A stretch of DNA of 64,000 nt from Candidatus Tokpelaia sp. (GTDB lineage Bacteria > Pseudomonadota > Alphaproteobacteria > Rhizobiales > Rhizobiaceae), in assembly GCF_008636115.1 (NCBI RefSeq), contig NZ_QLZD01000028.1:1-64000 (forward strand). Reading direction: 5' to 3'. Positions 54,021-63,699 of the stretch are shown one piece after another (the first letter of the stretch is position 1; every line of letters begins with the position of its first letter). The position numbers and the translations under genes were made by a program. The notes beneath the pieces are model-generated. The model had not been told where the DNA came from. It saw only the letters and a list, made by a program, of their open reading frames with translations, and searched no databases.

Positions 54021-55376
54021 TCAGCTCCAGCCGCCGCCTCTGGTGCGGTAAAATATATGGCTGCCTATTTTTTGCATTTTATCCATTAAACCGGCCCAAT
54101 AAGGGTGCACATAAACGGCGTGATAATGGGTGGCAGAACCAATATCGGCCAGCCATATCTGCCCGGCAGAGACTGCCTTGGCCACAGCTTCGGCAATATG
54201 CCAGGGGCGCAGCTCGGTTACGCGGTGTTTTCTGCCGTCACAGGCAAAGGAAAACTGGCAGCGATTATACCAGTTGACATTTTGATAAACCACACCGCAA
54301 ACACTATCGGGATAAGCAGGGTTACGCACACGATTCAACACTATTTGGGCAATGGCGGCCTGCCCTTTGAAGGATTCGCTGCGCGCTTCAAAATAAACCG
54401 CTTCAGCAAGGCATTTCTGCTGTTTTGGCTCAAAGACTGAAGCCGGTAAAGGCTGAGCTGCCCAGGAATGGTCTTTTTTACCAATAGGCGGGATAAAACG
54501 GCCAGTATCTTTTTTATTATTATCCGTCAAAATACTGTCAAAAGGCGATTCCCGCAGCGGATCGGCAGGAATGGCAGCATAGCCCAGTGCCAGAATATCC
54601 GGTTTGTCATTATTAACCAGCGTGGCCAGCATTTGCGGCACCGGCAAAACCGGCTTTGCCTTTTGCTGCGGCGCGGGGACAAAACCCATTGCTGTTTGCA
54701 CAGCCGCTTTATTGGAGCGTGCCGGCATAAAACGCACAGCATAGGCCTGGCCGGCGCCGCTCTTTAACACATTTGTAAAACCGGCGGCAGCAGAATCCTG
54801 CGCCAAAGCCGCATAATGCCGGTCATAATTAACAAGCTGCGGGCGGCGGTTTGCGCGCCGCGCCAGAACAGAATGACTCTTGGCACCGCTATTCAGCCTG
54901 TCTTCCCGCTGTGCCCGGCCCGGCGAAAAAGCCGCCTCTGCCGCATTTTTGGCAGGAGTAATATCCAGCACCGGCGCATCGGCCGCCATTTCGGCGCTAT
55001 TATTGTAGGCAAGCGTAGATAAAGCCGGCAGGCTCGCCAATATTGTGACATTGGCGGGGGCAGATAAAGGTATGTTCTGCTGCACGGCAGAGAGGAAAAA
55101 AACAGAAAAGCCAAAGCTCAAAACAAGCGGCAGCCCGATTTTTTTTTGGCGGCGGCGCTTGCAACAGATTGGCACCGCATAATAACGCCCCTCCGGCAAA
55201 TAATAAGTATCAGCAATTTTACCGGGAAAGGCGGGAGAAAAATCTGCCGAAAAGCGCTGCAACAGTTTTTTGAAAACCGACTTACGCAAAACATACTCCA
55301 CCGGAAAGGCAGGCAAAACCGGGATAAAGACAAAGCCGGCGCCAAAAGCTTGCAATATTTCTCTCGCTGCCACCAT
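54021..55376 (-). CDS. SleB-type cell wall hydrolase
   Basis: The 451-residue protein has one membrane segment (about residues 83-100, LVLSFGFSVFFLSAV) placing the rest outside, a long Ala/Pro-rich linker, and a C-terminal Hydrolase_2 (SleB) domain from about 318: CLAEAVYFEARSESFKGQAA with the catalytic Glu, QIVLNRVRNPAYPDSVCGVVYQ, CQFSFACDG and ATHYHAVYVHPYW. SleB-like enzymes cut peptidoglycan glycan strands. Rhizobiales carry such proteins for wall turnover. It is the only gene on its strand between atpI and der. Confidence 0.9.
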   Translation of the reverse strand: MVAAREILQAFGAGFVFIPVLPAFPVEYVLRKSVFKKLLQRFSADFSPAFPGKIADTYYLPEGRYYAVPICCKRRRQKKIGLPLVLSFGFSVFFLSAVQQNIPLSAPANVTILASLPALSTLAYNNSAEMAADAPVLDITPAKNAAEAAFSPGRAQREDRLNSGAKSHSVLARRANRRPQLVNYDRHYAALAQDSAAAGFTNVLKSGAGQAYAVRFMPARSNKAAVQTAMGFVPAPQQKAKPVLPVPQMLATLVNNDKPDILALGYAAIPADPLRESPFDSILTDNNKKDTGRFIPPIGKKDHSWAAQPLPASVFEPKQQKCLAEAVYFEARSESFKGQAAIAQIVLNRVRNPAYPDSVCGVVYQNVNWYNRCQFSFACDGRKHRVTELRPWHIAEAVAKAVSAGQIWLADIGSATHYHAVYVHPYWAGLMDKMQKIGSHIFYRTRGGGWS

Positions 55377-55609
55377 AGAACGGCAAAATTTATTTAAAGT
55401 TAATGGCCTGCCGCAACCGGCAGTTGCACGCCGAATATTGGCAAAAATTTCGCAAGACAGGTAAAATGCAGCCGGAAAAATAAAGAGTAAAAAGGGGTAA
55501 AAGATAGAATATCAGGCAAGGCGCAAAAGCACCGCCGGAAAAATAATAAGCAACAGATCAAGAAAATGAGAAAAAGCAGCACCGGCGTATCACCGCCGGG
55601 AGAAAAGTC

Positions 55610-57079
55610 TTAGTGTTTTCTGGCGCGGCCGGCAAAAGGATTTTCTGCCTTTTTCAGCGCCAGTCGCACCGGCACGCCCGGCATGTCAAAATCCTTGCGC
55701 AGCCTGTTGACAATATAACGCAAATAAGAATGCGGCATGGCATCAGGGCGGGAGCAGGAAAGCATAAAACCGGGCGGACGCATTTTCACTTGCGTGATAT
55801 ATTTTACTTTCAGCCGGCGGCCGGCCACAGCCGGCGGCGGGTGATTGGCGGTCAAACCGGCAAGCCAGCGGTTAAGACGCCCGGTGGGCAGGCGGCGATT
55901 CCAGATTTTATGGACAAATTCCACATTTTCCATCAATTTCTCAAGCCCCTGCCCATAAGCGCCGGAGACAGGCACAGCCCGCACCCCGCTTATTTGCGGC
56001 AAAAGCCGCGCGCATTGCTCATAAAACCCGGCCAGTATTTGCTGACGGTTTTCTATTTTATCCCATTTGTTAAAGGCGATAACCGGCGCCCGCCCTTCCC
56101 GCACCACCAGATCGACAATTTGCAAATCCTGCTTTTCAAACGGCGCGGTCGCATCTATGACTATAATAACCGCTTCAGCAAAACGAATAGCGCGCAAAGT
56201 CTCTGCCACAGAGAGCTTTTCCAGCTTTTCACTAATGCGCGCCTTGCGGCGCAGACCGGCTGTATCAAATAATTTTACCTTACGCCCGCGCCACTGCCAG
56301 TCAACACTGATAGAATCGCGCGTCAAGCCGGCTTCCGGCCCGGTCAACAGCCGCTCTTCCCCCAATAATGTATTGATAAGGGTAGATTTCCCCGCATTGG
56401 GGCGGCCGATAATAGCAATACGCAAAGGCTTGCCGGTATCATAAGCCGGTTCTTCTTCCTCGCTTTCTTCATTTTCTTCCAGTTCAGCTTTATCGGCGCT
56501 TATAATATCTTCACCGATAAGCGCCGTTTCCTGCCCGGCACGGCGTTCTTCTTCCTCAACCCGGCCTTGCGCGCGCAGGCGCTCCTCCCCCACTGCCTGC
56601 GCCACAGCATCACGCAAATCGGCAAGGCCAAGGCCATGCTCGGCCGAAATGGCGCAAGGCTCGCCGAAACCTGACTGCCAGGCTTCATAAAAACCGGCCG
56701 GCAAAGCGCGCCCCTCAGCCTTATTAGCCACCAGCACCACCGGCTTGCCCGATTTGCGGATTAAAGCGGCAAATTCCATATCGGCCGGTGTCAGGCCGAT
56801 TTTGGCGTCAAATAAAAACAGCAAAACATCAGCGCTTTCAATCGCCTGCCGCGTTTGCGCCCGCATACGCCCGGCCAGGCTGGAGGCCTCGCCTTTTTCC
56901 AATCCGGCCGTATCCACCACATTAAAACGCAAATCCTGCAGGCGGGCCGCATGCACCCGCCGGTCACGTGTGACCCCCGGCCTGTCATCAACCAGTGCCA
57001 GTTTTTGCCCGACCAAACGGTTAAACAAAGTGGATTTGCCGACATTAGGGCGCCCAATCAGCGCGACAGTAAAAGCCAT
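55610..57079 (-). CDS. der: GTPase Der (EngA)
   Basis: Double GTPase needed for 50S ribosome assembly. First G domain: [20 protein letters not shown] and NKAEG; second: [25 protein letters not shown] and NKWD. The KH-like C-terminal domain ends with the family [13 protein letters not shown]. Between the domains lies an acidic linker with [14 protein letters not shown] and a Glu/Arg-rich [12 protein letters not shown], longer than in E. coli. 489 residues. The TPR gene upstream ends 11 bases before its start. Confidence 0.97.
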   Translation of the reverse strand: MAFTVALIGRPNVGKSTLFNRLVGQKLALVDDRPGVTRDRRVHAARLQDLRFNVVDTAGLEKGEASSLAGRMRAQTRQAIESADVLLFLFDAKIGLTPADMEFAALIRKSGKPVVLVANKAEGRALPAGFYEAWQSGFGEPCAISAEHGLGLADLRDAVAQAVGEERLRAQGRVEEEERRAGQETALIGEDIISADKAELEENEESEEEEPAYDTGKPLRIAIIGRPNAGKSTLINTLLGEERLLTGPEAGLTRDSISVDWQWRGRKVKLFDTAGLRRKARISEKLEKLSVAETLRAIRFAEAVIIVIDATAPFEKQDLQIVDLVVREGRAPVIAFNKWDKIENRQQILAGFYEQCARLLPQISGVRAVPVSGAYGQGLEKLMENVEFVHKIWNRRLPTGRLNRWLAGLTANHPPPAVAGRRLKVKYITQVKMRPPGFMLSCSRPDAMPHSYLRYIVNRLRKDFDMPGVPVRLALKKAENPFAGRARKH

Positions 57080-57090
57080 GGCCGCTCGCC

Positions 57091-57861
57091 CTATTTTGCC
57101 GGATTTGCAGCCGCCGGCGCCGATAATTGCGGCTTTGCCGCAGCAGCGGCAGGTGCCGCACCCGCACCCGCTCTGCCTGCCGGCGGCACAGTATCATCGC
57201 TTTCGCTGCCGATAAGGGCTATCATCATGGCCGCCCGTTCGGCAAAGGCAGAGCCGACACTCTCTTTATCGCTGTAATTGCGGTTAAAATAATAAGCGGC
57301 CTGTTGCAAATTGCCCGCTTTCCACGCTGAGAGCCCCAAAGCCTCACGCGCTGCCAGCCGCATAGGATTAACATCATTGGCCAGAGCTTTCACCCGCTGT
57401 TCCACTTCAGCAAAACTGCCATTATCCACCAGGAGCCAGGCAGCGCGCACCAGCGCCGCCTCTCGCCACGGCTGCGGCAAATGAGCCTCAGCAGCCAAAG
57501 CGTCAAAGGCTTTAACCGCGCCCCGGCTGTCACCCTTTTGCGCCAGCAGCGCGGCCGCGCGGAAACGCGCCAATAGCGGATAACCGCCAAAGCCGCTTTT
57601 TTCAACTGCCGCCAGGGCGGCAAAAGCAGCGGCCTGCGGGCCGGCCTCTGCCAGTTTGAGCGCTTTATTATAGGCATCGCCCATATTTTCTGCCTCACGC
57701 AGAGTATAATAAGAATAGACCTGCACCCCGGCAGTAATAAGAATAATCGCAGCAGCACCGGCGAGGATAAACGGCTTGAGCAGACGCCAGAGACGCCCCA
57801 GATTTTCCTGCCTTATATCTTCATTCACTTCACGGATAAAGCTGTCATTATCAAGTGCCAT
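57091..57861 (-). CDS. YfgM-like single-pass TPR protein
   Basis: The ATG at 57861 after CAGGATTATT gives 256 residues: [20 protein letters not shown], one membrane anchor ([20 protein letters not shown]), then TPR_21-type helices ([38 protein letters not shown]) and an Ala/Pro-rich tail. YfgM-type proteins work with the SecYEG translocon and outer-membrane assembly, and in gammaproteobacteria lie beside bamB and der. Here der is next but no bamB is seen. Confidence 0.87.
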   Translation of the reverse strand: MALDNDSFIREVNEDIRQENLGRLWRLLKPFILAGAAAIILITAGVQVYSYYTLREAENMGDAYNKALKLAEAGPQAAAFAALAAVEKSGFGGYPLLARFRAAALLAQKGDSRGAVKAFDALAAEAHLPQPWREAALVRAAWLLVDNGSFAEVEQRVKALANDVNPMRLAAREALGLSAWKAGNLQQAAYYFNRNYSDKESVGSAFAERAAMMIALIGSESDDTVPPAGRAGAGAAPAAAAAKPQLSAPAAANPAK

Positions 57862-58005
57862 AATAATCCTGCACAAGCCCTATGGGCGGTAAATTGCCGA
57901 ATACAGTCAAACTTGTAAAGCAAATTGCCGCTGCTGCCAAGCCCATTACCCCGCAGCGGCAGTCTTTATCAGTAAAATTACGCAATTTCCGTGCCGGGAT
58001 TGCCC

Positions 58006-59349
58006 TTACCGGCCGGCAGCCGCCAACAAGGTTCTACGATAGAGCAAACCATAGCCAAGCCCCAGCACAGCAGAAAAAGCTGAGCCGCATAACACCCCTG
58101 AAACAGCAAGGGATAAAGCGCTTTTATCGGCAAAAGCCAGCATAGAGACAAAAATCGCCATGGTAAAGCCGATACCGGCCAATAGACCCACCAGCACCAT
58201 GCCGCGCCAGCCGACAGCGGGCGGCAAACGGCACAGACCGCTTTTAACTGCCAGAAAACTTGCCAATAAAACGCCGAGCGGCTTGCCAAGCCACAGCCCG
58301 CCGGCCACACCAGGGAAAATAAAGGCTGAGCCGGCGGCAGAAAAATTTATATCTCCCAGATTTATGCCGGCATTGACAAAGGCAAAAAGCGGCATAATGC
58401 CGAAAATTACCCAGAAATGCAGCGCTTTTTGCAGCCGCCTGACCGGTGATAAGCCATTGCCGGCCGGCTTTTGCCTTACAGCCGGTGCCGGCGCGGTTTT
58501 TTCTGCCTTTATTGTGCCGGATTTTGTCACTTTGCCGCTTTTCTCTTTATGCGTTGCCGGGGCGCTGGCAAGCGGCGCGACAGGAGTCAATAAACCGAGA
58601 ATAATGCCGGCCAATGAGGGGTGAATACCTGTTTGCCACAGGCCGAACCATAAAATTACAGCGGCAGAAGCGTAAAGCAAAAGGGAAGAAAAACCCAGAA
58701 ATTGCAGCAGCATAACAGCCATAATAGCAGCAATGACCAGAGCGGCACCGGGCGCATTCAAACCGCCGGAATAGAAAAGGGCGATAATCAGCACGGCAAT
58801 AATATCGTCAATAACGGCCAGGGCCAGCAAAATAATGCGTAATTCGGCCGGGATAATTTTGCCCAGCAGCGCCAGAACACCGACAGCAAAAGCAATATCT
58901 GTGGCAGTCGGCACCGCCCAGCCATGCGCAAAAGCTGTTTGCGCATTAAAAGCCGAATAAAGCAACGCCGGCAGACAAACGCCGCCAATAGCGGCAATAA
59001 TCGGCAAAACCGCCTGTTTTAACTCAGATAAAACGCCATTATGAATCTCCTGCCGAATTTCCGCCCCAACAGACAGGAAAAATAGTGTCATCAGCCCGTC
59101 ATTAACCAGAAAAGACACGTCAAACCGCCACAGCCGGGAGCCGGCAAAAGGCAGCAGAGGCATATGCAAAAAACTTTCATATAATGCCCGCAAGGGAGAA
59201 TTGGCCAGCGACAGCGCCGCACCGGCAGCGATGAGCAAAAACACTCCGCCTGTTGCTTCCTGCTGTAGCCAATAGCGCCATTTTGCCCTTACCGCGCCAC
59301 CAGCCCGCCGGACAGCATAGAGCCAATGCGCTGCGGTAAAACAAGCCAT
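58006..59349 (-). CDS. nhaA: Na+/H+ antiporter NhaA
   Basis: 447 residues, 12 membrane helices. Conserved parts include FFLSVGAEIRQEIHNG, PTATDIAFAVGVLALLG and LAVIDDIIAVLIIALFYSG with the paired Asp of the ion site, and GMVLVGLLAGIGFTMAIFVS. The cytosolic loop between helices VIII and IX carries about 45 extra residues of Lys/Ala/Pro low complexity (KEKSGKVTKSGTIKAEK). It extrudes Na+ using the proton gradient and helps pH control. The gene stands 130 bases from the YfgM-like gene. Confidence 0.95.
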   Translation of the reverse strand: MACFTAAHWLYAVRRAGGAVRAKWRYWLQQEATGGVFLLIAAGAALSLANSPLRALYESFLHMPLLPFAGSRLWRFDVSFLVNDGLMTLFFLSVGAEIRQEIHNGVLSELKQAVLPIIAAIGGVCLPALLYSAFNAQTAFAHGWAVPTATDIAFAVGVLALLGKIIPAELRIILLALAVIDDIIAVLIIALFYSGGLNAPGAALVIAAIMAVMLLQFLGFSSLLLYASAAVILWFGLWQTGIHPSLAGIILGLLTPVAPLASAPATHKEKSGKVTKSGTIKAEKTAPAPAVRQKPAGNGLSPVRRLQKALHFWVIFGIMPLFAFVNAGINLGDINFSAAGSAFIFPGVAGGLWLGKPLGVLLASFLAVKSGLCRLPPAVGWRGMVLVGLLAGIGFTMAIFVSMLAFADKSALSLAVSGVLCGSAFSAVLGLGYGLLYRRTLLAAAGR

Positions 59350-59432
59350 AATTCAGCCTCTCAGATTTCAACGCCGGGCTTCCATTATCGGTAACATTTA
59401 TTGCGGCGGCAAGTGCCGGCGGCTTACCGCCG

Positions 59433-61412
59433 CTATTCTATCAGCGGCGCCGAATCTGTTCTGTCTGCCGTTAATTTCAGCCTGGACAGCAAAGCCGGCA
59501 AATCATCTTGCGCCGATAAAATATCGCTCAATTTCAGCCCCTCCGGCTGCGGCGCGCTCATGCTAATGCGAATAGTGCCGGAATCGGCAATAAAAGCGCC
59601 AAAAACATCAGAGAAATTTTGTGCTTCCCGGCTGTTTTTTAACAAAAGCGGCGGGCTTTTAACGGCAATATCATGCAAATCTGTCTGCAATTCTTCGGCA
59701 GAAATATTTATCTCCTGTGTCCCCCATTGCACCAGACTATGGATAAAGCCGCTATCCTGCAGGCGGATTTCCATATTGGCTATAGCGGCTTTATTCAAAA
59801 TTGCGTCTACCGATTCTGCTTTTCCGGCAAAAAAACTTTCAGGAATATCCAAAAATTTACCCTGCAGCTCAAAGCCGCCAATACCGCGCCCGCTAAAAGC
59901 CAGGCGCCGGATATTTAAGGAAGAATCGGCAGCCTCCCAGGCCATATCGCCCAGCAATGAAAATTGCAGATCCTGACGCCCTGTTTCCTGCAAGGCGCTG
60001 AGCAAGGCACTATCAGTCGGCCCCGGTCTATAAACAAGGTCTTTTACCTTGACATAAAAATTATACGGAATAAGCTGCTCCCAATGATCGGCCGTCAAGG
60101 CAAAAGCCGCAAGACTAAGCTTGAAATCCACCGGCAAATGCAGCGCCGGCCGGCCGGCCGACGGCTCTTCGGCCTGCTCTTCATCAAGAATTTCGCGGAC
60201 AGTTTTTTGTTTGTCATCGCCTGCCGCCGGCGCCGGTGCTGCGGCAGCAATCCCGGCCAGGGCCTCCCTGCCCGGCGTCACTTCTGCCGACACATTTCGC
60301 ATTTCAATATTAACAGCAGCAATATCGGCCAAAATCCGCCGCAAATTATGCAGCACCAACTGTTTTTTTGCCGCTGCCGCCTCAGCCCCGGCGGCAGGAG
60401 AAATCCGGATAATAAAATCTGCCGGCGCCATAGGCCTTTTCAGAGCAAAGCCGTTGCTGCCAAACTCTCCCGCGGTCACATGAACCGAGCCGAATTTTTC
60501 ATCTTCTGCCCGCACGGCAATATTATGCAGCCGAATTTTACCGACAAGCCGGCGCGCTTCAACGGGAAGCGGCAGTGCGGCGGCATTTTTTGCCGCCGGC
60601 GGCGGCAGCAGGTTTTTTGTCAAAGCATAAAGCGCCGCAATATCCAGATTTTCAGCCAGAAAAGCGCCGCTCTGCACAGTAGATTGCCTGTTATTCTGCC
60701 CATTGGCAGCCTGAGCAGCCCCGTTTTGCCCGGCTGCTGCCTTGTCACCCGCTGCCTGCTTTTGTTCACTGGCCGGTAAAACCGCGCCGGATTCCATAGA
60801 ATCATAAGCAAGCCCGGCAATTTTCCCCCGCGCCAGACCGCTTAAAACAAAATTATCGATTACTGTTTCCAGTTTTACCCTTTCAGGCGCGGCAGCATTG
60901 TTCTGCCCTGCTTCCGGCACCACAGCAAGCCGGATTTTATCGGCATAGAGGCGCCGCACCGCCAAACGCTTCAGCATTTGCAGACTATGCGAAACAATAG
61001 CCTGATCTTTATCTTCAACCGCAAGCCCGCTAAACCGCAATTCGGGCACAGCCAGGCGCACCCCGCCCTTTTCCAGCCGCAAATTATAGAGCACACCATT
61101 GCTGCCCAGCCATGTCTGCCCCAAAAAATGCAAAGGCGGGCGGGCAGAAACCTCATCAATGCGCACCATACCGCCGGCCGGCAGCGGCATGGCAATATTG
61201 CGCATATGCACAGTGCCGAACAGGCTCATATCCATATTTTGTGCTTCCACGCCATATTTGCGCATTTCCGCCTGCGCCAGCAGCATCAATTTCGGCTTGA
61301 GCAGCGAAAAAATTATCGCCAGGGCAAGCGCCAGAATAATAACAAGCCCCAGAGCGTAACACAGTGCCCGCACAATAAATTTTTTGAGCTGCAAGCCGAA
61401 AGCCGATTCCAT
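59433..61412 (-). CDS. large AsmA-like membrane-anchored protein
   Basis: The 659-residue protein has one N-terminal membrane helix (about 10-40, ALCYALGLVIILALALAIIF) and a periplasmic part with many short beta strands, including MDMSLFGTVHMRNIAMPL, YNLRLEKGGVRLAVP and RLAFSGRGIGGFELQGKFLD, and two low-complexity Ala/Gln stretches near 210-245 and 390-420. Such beta-rich anchored proteins resemble AsmA/DUF2125-type factors tied to outer-membrane lipid transport, but no family is certain. Rhizobiales have similar conserved hypotheticals. The gene is intact. Confidence 0.7.
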   Translation of the reverse strand: MESAFGLQLKKFIVRALCYALGLVIILALALAIIFSLLKPKLMLLAQAEMRKYGVEAQNMDMSLFGTVHMRNIAMPLPAGGMVRIDEVSARPPLHFLGQTWLGSNGVLYNLRLEKGGVRLAVPELRFSGLAVEDKDQAIVSHSLQMLKRLAVRRLYADKIRLAVVPEAGQNNAAAPERVKLETVIDNFVLSGLARGKIAGLAYDSMESGAVLPASEQKQAAGDKAAAGQNGAAQAANGQNNRQSTVQSGAFLAENLDIAALYALTKNLLPPPAAKNAAALPLPVEARRLVGKIRLHNIAVRAEDEKFGSVHVTAGEFGSNGFALKRPMAPADFIIRISPAAGAEAAAAKKQLVLHNLRRILADIAAVNIEMRNVSAEVTPGREALAGIAAAAPAPAAGDDKQKTVREILDEEQAEEPSAGRPALHLPVDFKLSLAAFALTADHWEQLIPYNFYVKVKDLVYRPGPTDSALLSALQETGRQDLQFSLLGDMAWEAADSSLNIRRLAFSGRGIGGFELQGKFLDIPESFFAGKAESVDAILNKAAIANMEIRLQDSGFIHSLVQWGTQEINISAEELQTDLHDIAVKSPPLLLKNSREAQNFSDVFGAFIADSGTIRISMSAPQPEGLKLSDILSAQDDLPALLSRLKLTADRTDSAPLIE

Positions 61413-61920
61413 TTATGCCTGTTCCTTACTCGTAAAATGTGGAACCTCCTCCCCCAATGGTCAAAGCCGAAGGGGTAAGGCTTTGCTCCCGGCCCATTAT
61501 TATTGTCTCAATAGCCGTAACCCTGCTGCCCGCTGTTTTGCCCTTAAAATGGAACAAAAACAAGTGAAAAACAAGCAAGCCGGCCAGGCTCTCTTATAAT
61601 TTTCAACATAAATGCCGCCGCCAGACAGCAGGAAGCGCAAACCGCCGGAACACACTGCCAATGCGCTTCGCCCGCCGGCCAGGGGCTGTTCCTTTGATTT
61701 TTCATGCAATTTTATAATGACGCGGCCTCTCGCCCAAAAGCGGCCGGCCGCCATCTGCAACGGCCGCCGGCAGCTTTTTGGGGAACAGCTTTATATAAGT
61801 GACGCAGTTCCTGTCCAAAAAGTCTGCAACGGCCACTAGTGGCTTTTGGAGAACAGCTTTATATATCATAACAGCAATGCAGGCCGAATAGCCAATCCAG
61901 ATACAAATAAGGGAATATTT
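61413..61920. other. intergenic region with imperfect direct repeats
   Basis: About 500 bases between the divergent AsmA-like and SLC13 genes. No gene was recognised. An imperfect 43-base direct repeat (61754-61797 and 61823-61865) with core TCTGCAACGGCC and GAACAGCTTTATATA lies just before the transporter and may hold its promoter region. Confidence 0.6.
61754..61865 (+). repeat. imperfect direct repeat, about 43 bp x2
   Basis: TCTGCAACGGCC plus GCTTTTTGGGGAACAGCTTT plus ATATA at 61754-61797 is repeated with changes at 61823-61865, where the middle holds CACTAGTGG. Spacer about 25 bases. Confidence 0.75.
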
Positions 61921-63699
61921 ATGACACTGCCGCAAATTTTGTCACTGGCCATTCTCGGCCTGTTAATGCTTTTCCTGATATGGGGCAAATTTCGCTATGA
62001 TATTGTGGCGGCTCTGGCTTTGCTGGCTTCAGTGGCGGTTGGCACGGTCTCCCCGGCAGCGGCTTTTTCAGGCTTTGGCAATGATATTGTCATTATTGTT
62101 GCCTCGGCTTTACTGGCCAGCGCCGGGGTGGCGCGCTCCGGCCTGATGGAAAATATTGTCAATCGCATTTTCCCTAATACCGGCTCAACCTCTCTGCAAC
62201 TTGCTTTTCTGGTGATAATGGTCACTATTTTATCTGCTTTTGTCAAAAATATCGGCGCGCTGGCAATGATGCTGCCCATTGCCTTTCAATTTGCCCGCCG
62301 CTCCAATACTTCGCCTTCCCTGTTTTTAATGCCTATGTCTTTTGGCGCGCTAATGGGCGGCATGTGCACGCAAATCGGCACTTCACCCAATATTGTGGTA
62401 TCGCAAATCCGCGAAAAAATGACCGGCCAGCCCTTCACTATGTTTGATTATGCCCCGGTCGGGCTGGCAGTGGCGGCGATCGGCATTATCTATCTTGTTT
62501 TCTTCTATCGCCTCTTGCCGCAAAGGCGCAAAAGCGCCGTGCCGAATAATGAGCATCTGGCTCTTCACGCTTATGTAGCAGAGGCCCGGATCCCCGCCGC
62601 CTCACCCATTATCGGCAAAAGGGTGACCGATTTGACAGCCGGCGCCAATGGCGAAGTGCGCGTGGTCAAACTTATCCGCAACACCAATAATAAAATCTCG
62701 CCTTTGCCGGATACAATCCTGGCTGAGGGCGATATTATCCTGCTGGAAGGCTCCCCGAAAGCGCTGGATAATGTCACCAATTCTGCTCGCCTGTTATTGA
62801 CAACCGAGCGCCATTTGCTCGCCGCTGATGAAAAAACCGGCGAAACAGATACAATAGAGGCGGTTATTACCGAATCTTCGCCGCTTATCGGCCTTTCTGC
62901 CCAAAATCTGGATTTATTTGACCGTCATAAAATCAATATGCTGGCAATAAGCCGCCCGCATGGCCGCATTCGCTCACGCCTGGGGGAGACAGTATTTCAT
63001 ACGGGCGATGTTATTGTGCTGCAAGGCGGTGAAAATATTTTGCCCGGCCTCCTCGCTGATTTGCGCTGCCTGCCGCTGGCGCGCCGCCCCATTATGCTGG
63101 GCAGTTTGCGGCGCGGGCTGGTGCCTTTTATCATTCTGGCTATTGCCATTACCGCCACAGCCTTGCAGCTGCTTTCTGTATCGGTGGCATTTTTTAGTGC
63201 CGCTGTGGCGATGATTGTCTTTCGCATTATCCCCGGGCGAGAAATTTATCAGGCGCTTGACGGCCAGATTCTGGTGATGCTGGCGGCTCTTATCCCGGTA
63301 AGCGAAGCCCTGAGCACCACAGGCTGCGCCGGTTTTCTGGGTGGAAAACTGGCCGATTTTGCCGGCACATTGCCGGCGGCCGGCGCCCTGGGGCTGATAT
63401 TGATTGCCGCCATGCTGGTCACGCCGTTTTTAAACAATGCGGCAACGGTTATGGCTATGGCCCCCATTGCTTCCAGCTTTGCCGCCTCATTGCATTATCG
63501 GCCTGAGGCGTTTTTAATGGCCACTGCCATTGGCGCTGCCAGCGATTTTTTAAGCCCGGTCGGTCATCAATGCAATTTACTGGTTATGGGGCCGGGCGGC
63601 TATCATTTTGCCGATTATCCCAAATTCGGCTTGCCCCTGTCGCTGCTGGTGATTATTGTCAGCGTTCCAATGTTATTGCTGATATGGCCATTACGATGA
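61921..63699 (+). CDS. SLC13-family permease with two RCK_C domains
   Basis: 592 residues from the ATG at 61921 (after ATAAGGGAATATTT). The two membrane halves carry the anion-transporter motifs FVKNIGALAMMLPIAF, GGMCTQIGTSPNIVVSQI and, at the end, PFLNNAATVMAMAPIA and GAASDFLSPVGHQCNLLVMG, which bind Na+ and dicarboxylate or sulfate. Between them two TrkA-C/RCK_C domains (about 215-295 and 305-390; GKRVTDLTAGANGEVRVV and SPLIGLSAQNLDLF) probably gate by ligand. Substrate not assignable. The next gene overlaps its stop. Confidence 0.9.
   Translation: MTLPQILSLAILGLLMLFLIWGKFRYDIVAALALLASVAVGTVSPAAAFSGFGNDIVIIVASALLASAGVARSGLMENIVNRIFPNTGSTSLQLAFLVIMVTILSAFVKNIGALAMMLPIAFQFARRSNTSPSLFLMPMSFGALMGGMCTQIGTSPNIVVSQIREKMTGQPFTMFDYAPVGLAVAAIGIIYLVFFYRLLPQRRKSAVPNNEHLALHAYVAEARIPAASPIIGKRVTDLTAGANGEVRVVKLIRNTNNKISPLPDTILAEGDIILLEGSPKALDNVTNSARLLLTTERHLLAADEKTGETDTIEAVITESSPLIGLSAQNLDLFDRHKINMLAISRPHGRIRSRLGETVFHTGDVIVLQGGENILPGLLADLRCLPLARRPIMLGSLRRGLVPFIILAIAITATALQLLSVSVAFFSAAVAMIVFRIIPGREIYQALDGQILVMLAALIPVSEALSTTGCAGFLGGKLADFAGTLPAAGALGLILIAAMLVTPFLNNAATVMAMAPIASSFAASLHYRPEAFLMATAIGAASDFLSPVGHQCNLLVMGPGGYHFADYPKFGLPLSLLVIIVSVPMLLLIWPLR

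Noticed and set aside
61460-61500. Small RNA (SRP-like) between the AsmA-like and SLC13 genes
   Set aside because: A short CAAAGCC/GGCTTTG stem is present, but the conserved SRP loop motifs are missing.
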